DNA from: Gammaproteobacteria bacterium UBA5078
GTDB lineage: Bacteria; Pseudomonadota; Gammaproteobacteria; Pseudomonadales; Pseudohongiellaceae
Direction: 5' to 3'
Assembly (NCBI GenBank): GCA_002416505.1
Contig: DIAM01000004.1
Coordinates: 89,173 to 153,172 of the forward strand
Length of the DNA: 64,000 bases
Part shown: piece after piece, positions 54,304 to 61,856 of the stretch
How positions within the stretch are numbered: the first letter of the stretch is position 1
Layout of the letters: each line of letters begins with the position of its first letter
Made by a program: the position numbers and the translations under genes
The notes under the pieces: model-generated
The model's input: only the letters and a program-made list of their open reading frames with translations
Databases searched by the model: none
Told to the model about the DNA's origin: nothing

Positions 54304-54571
54304 ACGACTCACTTTAAAAGACTCTACTGTGGATTTGCTGCACTCGCGTGCCATCAATCGAGAGTTTACACCTTGCCCTAGAGGAATTTGAGGTCAAAGT
54401 CGTTATTTTGCCGAAATCTTGTGAATTGACCCTGCAATCTAGGCTCGCTCTAGGTCCGGGGCGTGAATTTAGTATGCTAAACTCAGCGCAAATAGACATT
54501 GGGTCAACGCCGCCAATGGCGCTTGCGGCCCAATTAACGCTGCGCCTAGCCCCAGCAGTGTAAGGATTCAG

Positions 54572-56659
54572 ATGGAACAGAATTCGACAATTAACGTGCT
54601 CATCGCTTCGGAACTCGTTTCCGACGGCACGCTATTGATAAATTCGCTGCGCAAGGACGGCTATAGCGTCCATGCCGAATCCGTAGCCGACGAGCCCCAT
54701 CTGCGCGAACGCTTGCTGAGCGTGCGCTGGGATATTCTGTTTCTTTTCCCCGGCCCACAGGTATTGCCGATAGCACGCCTAATATCACTCATAGACGACC
54801 TTGCTCAGGACATCTGTTTTATCTCTCTAGGCAAGCTTTATGACGAGGACGAAGAGTTGCTGGCGCTACCGAGCAACGGCGTGGTCTGCACTAAACACGA
54901 TTTAAACAAGCCAAAAGAGGCTGCGGTGTTGCTGCGCATGGTGCGACATGAATTGAGTGCCCTGCACACTCGGCGCGAGCTACGCAAGACCAACGCCGCA
55001 TTGAACGAATTGCGAGAGCGCTACCAATTGCTTCTGATGAGCGCTTCGGACGCGGTAGCCTATCTGCACGAAGGTCTCTTCTTGTATGCCAACCACGCCT
55101 ATCTAGACCTTTTCGGCTATGAGTCTGAAGCCCAGCTCAAGCAACATACCTTTCTCGATTTGGTAGATGAGCAAGATGTGGAGCGCATACGCAAGTTTCT
55201 AAGCGAGCCTTCATCTCATACACAATCGCGCTGTGTTTTCCTTGCGAAAACCGCTCCTAATTCTCTGACTCGTCTTAGCCTAGAAAGCGCGCAAGCGGTC
55301 TTCGAAGATGAGCCTAGTCTGCAAATAATCATACGTCCTGTTGCCGGCAATATCGCTTCGCAGCAACGGCTCAAGAATCAAGAGAGCCTCGACCTACTTA
55401 CCAACCTTCTCAACCGAAGTGCGATTCAAGCCAAGATCGACCGCGCCATCGCCAGCGGGGTCTACGAGCAAGTCAATAGCGCGGCGGTCATGCTAAAGCT
55501 CGAGCAGTTTCAAGACTTCACCCTACTCAATGGCAAGTCTGCAAGTAATTTGCTATTAGCCGACGTCGCCAAACTGGTGAAAGACAACGCTCCGCTAGGC
55601 GCCGTAATCGGTCATCTCGGCGACGCTGAGTTCATGATCTTGATGAGCAATGAAACCGAATACGCACAAGATCAATTCCTAACAGAACTGCAGGCGACGC
55701 TCAATGCCGCACTACGAGACATTCCTGCGCAGGGCAGTAAGTTGCGCCTCAGTGCGGGAATCGCGATCGTGAACGAGCTTACCCCTTCGACTAGCGTCGT
55801 CATTGATCGTGCGCGACACAACCTCACCGTGCGCAGCAATAGAGATAACAGCAAGAAAGAAGAACCAAGCGATGCTTATGGGACTGCTGCGAAAATGTTT
55901 AAGAGACTGGAGCAGGCCTTCGAACACGAAGATTTCCTCCTCGTTTTTCAGCCAATCGTCAATCTCAAAGAGGATGGCGTAGAGCGCTACGAGGTCAGAA
56001 TTCGCCTACAAGATCAGAACAATCTGATTTACCCTCCACGCTTCTTGGAGCTCGCGAATCAGCAAGGCCTTGGTGAGAGTATAGATCGATGGGTGTGCGA
56101 GAATTCCTTGGCCTTACTCACAGCGCGAAACAATCCCGCGCTAAAGCTCACCATCAACCTTACGCATAATTCAATTACCAGCGCGGAGTTCCTTCCGTGG
56201 TTACGCGACCTATTGCAGAAACAGCATATCGACGCAGATCGAATAAATCTGCAGATAAGCGAACTCGATATCGTGAGCTCGCCGAAACAAGTAGATCGCT
56301 TCTGTGGTCAAGTCAAAACCTTAGGTTTTACCCTCTCCATTACCCATTTTGGTTGCACCTATACTTCACTCAACTCTCTGCCCCTAGAAGAGGCGACCTT
56401 TATTAAGCTCGACAGATCACTTCTTTTCGATATCGATAAAGACCCCGAACAGCGCAACAAGCTTAATGCAGTGGTTAGCAGCCTACATGCGCGCGGCTTA
56501 CTTGTAGTGGCACCGATGATCGACTCGATCGATCTACTGCCGTTACTTTATCAGGCTGACGTGAATTTCGTTCAGGGCAACTTTTTGCAGGAACCCAGCG
56601 CTAATCTCGATTTTAGTTTTGTTCGTGACGAAGAACTTACGCTGGACTCCTTCCAGTAA
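54572..56659 (+). CDS. fimX: FimX-like cyclic di-GMP effector (REC-like, PAS, degenerate GGDEF and EAL)
   Basis: A 695-residue protein. Residues 1-130 are receiver-like, residues 150-260 a PAS domain (LLLMSASDAVAYLHEGLFLYANHAYLDLFGY), residues 270-420 GGDEF-like and residues 445-680 EAL-like. The GGDEF site reads LGDAEF (349-354). The EAL site reads EVR (474-476), and the loop DDFGT reads THFGC, so neither cyclase nor phosphodiesterase activity is expected. The binding-type end FVQGNFLQEP is kept. This is the plan of Pseudomonas FimX, which binds cyclic di-GMP and controls type IV pilus assembly. AAGGA precedes the ATG. Confidence 0.87.
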   Translation: MEQNSTINVLIASELVSDGTLLINSLRKDGYSVHAESVADEPHLRERLLSVRWDILFLFPGPQVLPIARLISLIDDLAQDICFISLGKLYDEDEELLALPSNGVVCTKHDLNKPKEAAVLLRMVRHELSALHTRRELRKTNAALNELRERYQLLLMSASDAVAYLHEGLFLYANHAYLDLFGYESEAQLKQHTFLDLVDEQDVERIRKFLSEPSSHTQSRCVFLAKTAPNSLTRLSLESAQAVFEDEPSLQIIIRPVAGNIASQQRLKNQESLDLLTNLLNRSAIQAKIDRAIASGVYEQVNSAAVMLKLEQFQDFTLLNGKSASNLLLADVAKLVKDNAPLGAVIGHLGDAEFMILMSNETEYAQDQFLTELQATLNAALRDIPAQGSKLRLSAGIAIVNELTPSTSVVIDRARHNLTVRSNRDNSKKEEPSDAYGTAAKMFKRLEQAFEHEDFLLVFQPIVNLKEDGVERYEVRIRLQDQNNLIYPPRFLELANQQGLGESIDRWVCENSLALLTARNNPALKLTINLTHNSITSAEFLPWLRDLLQKQHIDADRINLQISELDIVSSPKQVDRFCGQVKTLGFTLSITHFGCTYTSLNSLPLEEATFIKLDRSLLFDIDKDPEQRNKLNAVVSSLHARGLLVVAPMIDSIDLLPLLYQADVNFVQGNFLQEPSANLDFSFVRDEELTLDSFQ

Positions 56660-56687
56660 TTCAAGACCAGTTATAAGAGAATCTCGC

Positions 56688-58124
56688 GTGTCACAAGACA
56701 GAATAACAGCACAAGCACTCGGCGATTCAGCGCCACAAAGAACTACCACTACGCGCATGAAGCTAGGCCACAAGTTTGCCTTTAGCACTGCGGTGCTCCT
56801 CATACTGTCTATGTGCGTCTTCTGGCTAGTGACCAATCAGACGACTGAAAACATACTGCGCCAACAAGCAGATAGTTTGGGCAATACACTCGCACGGCAG
56901 ACCGCGATTCTAGTGACCGAACTGGTACTAGCCAATGATATGGTGAGTATGAATGTCTTATTGAACCAGTTGACTCGAGAGGAGGCCATCGCCCAGGTCG
57001 CCGTGCTGAGCATAGACGACCGCGTCATTGCCATCTCTGGCTCTTCGGTTTCTCCTGCAGGCAGTGAGTCCTTGCAGCGCAGTGATTTGTTCGGCAGCTA
57101 CTTGGCGCCTATTGCGCTGCAAAACTCCCTAGCGGGCTATGTCCGCGTCAATCTCGATCAACGTTATATCGAGAGAGGGGTCACCCGTAACTTCCTGTTC
57201 ATGCTCGCCGCCCTACTCCTGTTAGTCCTAACAGGCGTTAGCGTCATTATCGCTCTAACTCAGCATGTCGTTACCTTCCCACTGCGCTTACTCGCGGCCT
57301 CGATTCAAAGCGTCAGGCGCGGTGAAGCCGAGCCAAGCCCCTTCGGTGAGCGTGGTGACGAGGTGGGTGCGGTTATACGTCAGTACAACCGCCTAATATA
57401 CGAGCTGAGCGACGATGAGAATCGGCACGCGATGTTTGGACCAGAGAAAATACTCAGCCCTAGTGAGCAGGCGGCAGCTCTGTATCGACGCCCCGGCAGT
57501 GCATTCGTGAGCATCTTGAATATCAATATCAGCAATTACCGGCTCGCGCTTCATCAACACGAGGCACAGGAGACTATTGAACTGCTCAATACCTACTACT
57601 TCTACGTGCACAAAGTGACACAGCTATACAACGGTAATATCGAAAAATGTGCGGGCGACGAGATTCTAATCACCTTCGGCGCTGCGCAAGTGGACGACGA
57701 GCACTGCTTCCATGCGGTATGCGCCGCGCTGTTGTTTCTTGAGATCACTGCAGCTTTGGCGCGAGAATTGGAGGCCAATGACCTGCCCACTCTACAATTT
57801 AAAGCGGGACTGCATTGCGGCGACTTGCTCACCGGCGTGCTCTCCTCCCTTGAGCAAAACACCTATACCGTGGCAGGAGAAAATCTTGCCCTAACACGCC
57901 AGATTTGTGAAGAGGCGCCGATCGATACACTCATTATCAGTGAGGCCGCATACGTGTTGGCCGACGCTGATAGCAGGCTCATTACAGAAGAGTTTATCGA
58001 TGTGGTCGATAACCAGAATGGGGAGTTCATCAAGACCTGGCTAGTCGATGAGCCTATGGTGAACTATAAGACCTTGCTCGATCGCCAGGTAGAACACCTC
58101 CTTGCTCAGGAAGTGTCGATCTAA
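56688..58124 (+). CDS. HAMP-containing class III cyclase-like protein with altered active site
   Basis: A 478-residue protein. TM1 about 29-49, periplasmic domain 50-167, TM2 168-190, HAMP 195-245, cyclase-like domain 270-460. In the cyclase domain the first metal Asp is replaced by Asn280 (ILNINISNY where enzymes have FADIxGFT). The second Asp324 is kept (EKCAGDEILITFG). The VNLAAR-type motif reads GENLALTRQ, lacking the expected Asn. Catalysis is doubtful. The start is GTG at 56688 after AAGAGA, 28 bases past fimX; ATG at 56757 is possible. Probably one operon with fimX and the next gene. Confidence 0.82.
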   Translation: MSQDRITAQALGDSAPQRTTTTRMKLGHKFAFSTAVLLILSMCVFWLVTNQTTENILRQQADSLGNTLARQTAILVTELVLANDMVSMNVLLNQLTREEAIAQVAVLSIDDRVIAISGSSVSPAGSESLQRSDLFGSYLAPIALQNSLAGYVRVNLDQRYIERGVTRNFLFMLAALLLLVLTGVSVIIALTQHVVTFPLRLLAASIQSVRRGEAEPSPFGERGDEVGAVIRQYNRLIYELSDDENRHAMFGPEKILSPSEQAAALYRRPGSAFVSILNINISNYRLALHQHEAQETIELLNTYYFYVHKVTQLYNGNIEKCAGDEILITFGAAQVDDEHCFHAVCAALLFLEITAALARELEANDLPTLQFKAGLHCGDLLTGVLSSLEQNTYTVAGENLALTRQICEEAPIDTLIISEAAYVLADADSRLITEEFIDVVDNQNGEFIKTWLVDEPMVNYKTLLDRQVEHLLAQEVSI

Positions 58125-58206
58125 CGCAGCCTTTGCTAGATTGGCAAGATGTCAGTAAGCTATCCTCATGCGCCCTGAACCTATAGGGAGTACAAGGAGT
58201 ACGCTT

Positions 58207-59259
58207 TTGGATGTTTCGTTTCCAATTTGTCATCTTTTCTATTACCCCACACAGGTGGTACTGGTCGATGACGACCCAGACTTTCTCGATGCTGTCAGTT
58301 TGATATTACCGCGCGATCTTAGCTATCGTCTCTTCCAGTCCGCCCGCCAAGCCCTGACCCATATCAATGATGCCCAGCAGCACGCTGAACTCATCCGCCG
58401 CGTTTATTCCTCTTACAAGACCGGGCCATTCGATTCCGACACGCTGACGCACATCGAGATTAATGAACTGTATAAAGAAGTTTATAACGCACAGCGTTTC
58501 AGCACCCCGAGCGTGGTGGTGGTCGATTACTCGATGCCTTCGATGAACGGCCTCGAGTTCTGCGCCAGCCTTACCAACCCTTATGTAAAACGCATCCTAC
58601 TGACAGGGCAGGCGGATACTGATCTCGCGGTACAGGCGTTTAACGCTGGCTTGATTGACCAGTTCATAAGCAAGAAAGACCAAGACTTAGAAGAGAAATT
58701 AAAGCGCTCTATCGCCACCCTACAGCAACAATACTTCAGCAAGAGCTTCAAACTCATTACCGATCCCGTGATAGCCAATAGCCAAAGTCGTTTCATCAGC
58801 AATCCCGATTTTATCGCCTATTTCAACGCATTGAGAGAACAGCATAAGATTATCGAATACTATCTTATCGACGAACCCTATTCGGGCTTCGCGCTCCTCA
58901 ATGCAAAGGGCGAACTCTCTATCCTTCTGATACTGCCGGAGTTAGGCTTGGAGGAACACATTCGGCAATGCAACACCGTTGGTGCTCCGCGGCAATTAGT
59001 CGAAGCGCTGCGCAAAGGTGAGCTAGTGCCCCTGTTCAACATTTCCGATGACAACGAACATATTAAGAAATTGCTGACCGACGATTGGCATAAGTACTAT
59101 GCTCCTGCCAAACAAGTCTGTGCACACGCGCCTTATTATTGCGCTCTCATCCCGCGAGAGCATGCTAGTCGCTTATTGCGCAAGTATCAGCCTCAGAATA
59201 TTCACCCCTATAAGGCCCACATCGAAACGACTGCGTCGGGTGCCAAATTTTTACATTGA
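58207..59259 (+). CDS. LqsR-like response regulator with inserted receiver
   Basis: A 350-residue protein. VVLVDDDPDFLDA is the acidic start of a receiver, but about 40 extra residues come before the phosphoacceptor, which is Asp107 (SVVVVDYSMPSMNG). Thr (ILLTGQAD) and Lys (FISKKDQD) follow. The C-terminal 190 residues show no DNA-binding fold I know. A receiver with an unusually late Asp, no HTH and about 350 residues resembles Legionella LqsR. The TTG at 58207 is chosen: AAGGAG lies 7 bases upstream. ATG at 58168 lacks one. Confidence 0.75.
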   Translation: MDVSFPICHLFYYPTQVVLVDDDPDFLDAVSLILPRDLSYRLFQSARQALTHINDAQQHAELIRRVYSSYKTGPFDSDTLTHIEINELYKEVYNAQRFSTPSVVVVDYSMPSMNGLEFCASLTNPYVKRILLTGQADTDLAVQAFNAGLIDQFISKKDQDLEEKLKRSIATLQQQYFSKSFKLITDPVIANSQSRFISNPDFIAYFNALREQHKIIEYYLIDEPYSGFALLNAKGELSILLILPELGLEEHIRQCNTVGAPRQLVEALRKGELVPLFNISDDNEHIKKLLTDDWHKYYAPAKQVCAHAPYYCALIPREHASRLLRKYQPQNIHPYKAHIETTASGAKFLH

Positions 59260-59260
59260 A

Positions 59261-60706
59261 TTAGAGCAGTGGGAACTCTAGTGTGAAGCGCGTAAATTGG
59301 CCAAGCTTCGAGCTCACTCGAATATCGCCGCCAAAGCCGCGCATGGTGCGTTTACAGAACGCCAAACCAGCTCCAGTGCCGTTGCTGCGGGTCGTAAAGA
59401 AACCATCGAAGATCAAGGGCAAGACGCCCTCTTCTATTCCAAGCCCGGAGTCCTCAAAGACCAAACAATTGCGCTGCTCGTGTCTCTCCAGCTCGATATG
59501 AATCGCGCCTTTGCCTGCCGATTCCAGACTATATAAGGCGTTCTTGAGTAGATTGAAAAGCACATACACGAGCAAAGAGCTCTCACCTAGAAACTCGAAC
59601 TCCTCATCTACTTTGACATGTACTTTCTCGCGCTCGAAACGCCTGAATGGATACTGCCCTATGGCCTCCTCTACGCAGGAACGCACGGAACACTTCGTGT
59701 GGTGCGCTTTATCGACACGCTGATCGTTTAGATTCACTAATAGCAGATCGATCACATGATTGGCCTGGTCTACCATCGACCTTATGCGCGGCCCCGTATC
59801 GGTGAGAGTCTCCAGCAGATCTTTACGTATCGCGGGAAAGCGCTCAGGGTCCTGTTGGTGGGCAAATTGGTAGGCGTTGATTAGATCTGGCAGATAAGAG
59901 TCAACTCCGCCGATGCTGGCACGTACTCCGGACAAGGGGGTTCTCATCTCATGAGCGACAGTCGCGCTCAACATCGCCAGAGCCGCTGTTTTCTCTGAGA
60001 ATATTTGTTCCTGACGCACGCGGCGGCCCTGTTCATTGACGATCCGCTCCAAAGCGATTCCGAATTGACGGGCAAAGAATGCTATCAGTGTTTGCAACTC
60101 CGTTAGCACGCCGGTGGAATCGTTGATCAGTAGCAGAGCCTGCATCTTGGCACGACAGAAAATGGGAATGACGAAGTCTACTTCGAAAACCTGCAGATCT
60201 GCCGCGACTTCGCGAGGGCAGTCGGTGAGCAGAAACCCTTGTGGTGCGTTAATGGCATAGCGTAGTGCAGTGCAGTTCCCGCGCAGGACTTGAGGATGTT
60301 GCCCCCCCCACAGAATGAACTCTGCATTCTCAAAGGCGTCCGCTTCGAGATAATTTCTGGCAACCAGCAACTTAGCGCTTCCGCCACCTAGCAAGGTAGC
60401 GAGGCTAAACTGGGTATAACGCAGCAGTGCGTCCAGATCCGTATATTCATGGAGGTTGTCGATAAGCTCCGCAACCCCGCCTATCCGGCGTAGTGCTGAA
60501 TCGACTCGCGAGCTGCCCAACGCTTGCAGGAATGCAGAGTATAGAGACTCATAGCTAAGCCCGATCAAGACAATGAATACAATGAAGAACATGGCTTGGA
60601 ACAAGGGTTCCCAAACTGCGATGGGGAGGAGGAAGCCAATGAACAGGAACAGCAGTGAGTAGCTCAATATAAGCAGACTCTTGGCTAGATAGATCGATTT
60701 CTGCAT
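59261..60706 (-). CDS. LqsS/CqsS-type sensor histidine kinase
   Basis: A 481-residue kinase. Two TM helices (9-30, 36-54), then a GAF-like region (about 75-225). The phosphoacceptor is His252 in ATVAHEMRTPLSGVR. The dimerisation domain carries a long insert (SYLPDLINAYQFAHQQ, then QANHVIDLLLVNLN) that I recall from LqsS/CqsS-like quorum-sensing kinases. N box NLLKNAL, G1 EDSGLG, G2 GTGAGLAFCK are intact. Its stop lies one base from the stop of the regulator gene (convergent). No autoinducer synthase is in the window. Confidence 0.82.
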   Translation of the reverse strand: MQKSIYLAKSLLILSYSLLFLFIGFLLPIAVWEPLFQAMFFIVFIVLIGLSYESLYSAFLQALGSSRVDSALRRIGGVAELIDNLHEYTDLDALLRYTQFSLATLLGGGSAKLLVARNYLEADAFENAEFILWGGQHPQVLRGNCTALRYAINAPQGFLLTDCPREVAADLQVFEVDFVIPIFCRAKMQALLLINDSTGVLTELQTLIAFFARQFGIALERIVNEQGRRVRQEQIFSEKTAALAMLSATVAHEMRTPLSGVRASIGGVDSYLPDLINAYQFAHQQDPERFPAIRKDLLETLTDTGPRIRSMVDQANHVIDLLLVNLNDQRVDKAHHTKCSVRSCVEEAIGQYPFRRFEREKVHVKVDEEFEFLGESSLLVYVLFNLLKNALYSLESAGKGAIHIELERHEQRNCLVFEDSGLGIEEGVLPLIFDGFFTTRSNGTGAGLAFCKRTMRGFGGDIRVSSKLGQFTRFTLEFPLL

Positions 60707-60798
60707 ATTTTGTCTGCGGCTTTGAACAGTTGTGTGGTGGCAAAGATACTCAACGCATTGAATAAGCGTGAACTACATACGCTATTCTTAAGAGTTTG

Positions 60799-60814
60799 CT
60801 AGTGTATACTAGTG
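60799..60814. repeat. Direct repeat CTAGTG with 10-base period
   Basis: CTAGTG at 60799-60804 and 60809-60814, with TATA between, in the divergent spacer of the kinase gene (60706) and the small membrane gene (60893). One helical turn of spacing is typical of a site bound by a protein dimer. TATACT inside it could be a -10. Confidence 0.35.
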
Positions 60815-60892
60815 ACCAGTAAACCTAAAATCGGGCACAGTGGCTCGAGCTAAGTTGCCAAAAACTATCGTAAAATATAGGACGCGTGAAAT

Positions 60893-61327
60893 ATGAGCAG
60901 ATCGAAGACAGTGATACTACTGCCCCCGGTGCTTATTTGGAGTTTATTTTACGGCATAGTTGGCGGCTTGTTTTTTAAACTCTTATCGGTTTACGAGATG
61001 TGGATGATGTCAAACCGACATCATATCCGGCAGTGGAAACGCTATCCGTCGCGCCACTACCGGCAATTTACCACTGCAATCTTGATCGGCCGCATGGGCG
61101 ATAAGGCGTGGTCAAGCCTGCCCGTCACTCGCAATCAGATTACGCAAGAGTATACCCGCGCTCCATTCCCCTATCTCGTCATTATGTGCAACACACTCCT
61201 TGCCTTACTGTATCTACCCTTCGCATTGCTAAGTGGCGTATTCAATGGCCCGAGTTTCGTCTTTACACAGATTTGGCAGCGGCGCGTAGCCGCGCTCAGC
61301 GCAGGGACTGGTCTCAACTCGCAGTGA
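60893..61327 (+). CDS. Hypothetical small membrane protein
   Basis: A 144-residue protein with hydrophobic segments at 7-32 (VILLPPVLIWSLFYGIVGGLFF) and 96-118 (VIMCNTLLALLYLPFALL) and a basic middle region (RQWKRYPSRHYRQF). No family recognised. It lies 10 bases before the regulator gene at 61338, so both are likely one transcript. A membrane gene also lies inside the lqs cluster of Legionella, but I see no clear similarity. Confidence 0.65.
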   Translation: MSRSKTVILLPPVLIWSLFYGIVGGLFFKLLSVYEMWMMSNRHHIRQWKRYPSRHYRQFTTAILIGRMGDKAWSSLPVTRNQITQEYTRAPFPYLVIMCNTLLALLYLPFALLSGVFNGPSFVFTQIWQRRVAALSAGTGLNSQ

Positions 61328-61337
61328 AATCTCCATC

Positions 61338-61856
61338 ATGAAGAACAAACCATGCATTCTTGTGGTCGAGGACGATCGACAGCAATCGGACCTTGTCATA
61401 GAAGTCATCAACGAAACCCAACGCTATCACGCGATCCCCGCCTACGACGGAGAAGAGGCGCTGAAAATCCTCAAATCTCATCAGCGCGGTTTCAACTTCC
61501 TGAGCAATAGAATCGAGTGCATCTTGCTGGACTGGCAAATGCCGAAGATGAATGGCGAGCTATTCCTCAAGACCTTGCGCAACGAGGAAGGTAGCAGCCC
61601 TTTCAAACGTCATATTCCAATCGTGATTTTTACCGCGTACAACGACAAAGAGCGTCAAAACTTAGCGAAAGATCCAACGCTAGGACTCGCCTCTGGCTAC
61701 ATCCTAAAACCGTTCGAAGAGGAGGAGTTATTAGGTCTACTCGAGCGCATCGTGATACACAAAGAGGCGGAGATTCTGCGGGAGATATTAATCGAGCGCG
61801 ACCAGCGTTGGGCGCGTGAATTAGATAGAGTCAGTCAACGCCGCGACAAAGACTAG
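61338..61856 (+). CDS. Single-domain response regulator with C-terminal helix
   Basis: A 172-residue receiver protein: ILVVEDDRQQ, Asp65 in CILLDWQMPKMNG, Thr99 in VIFTAYND and Lys124 in YILKPFEEEE are all present. Small insertions precede the Asp and follow it (NEEGSSPFKRH). A charged helix of about 40 residues ends the protein, with no output domain. The stop overlaps that of the convergent kinase gene by the 4 bases CTAG. Confidence 0.88.
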   Translation: MKNKPCILVVEDDRQQSDLVIEVINETQRYHAIPAYDGEEALKILKSHQRGFNFLSNRIECILLDWQMPKMNGELFLKTLRNEEGSSPFKRHIPIVIFTAYNDKERQNLAKDPTLGLASGYILKPFEEEELLGLLERIVIHKEAEILREILIERDQRWARELDRVSQRRDKD

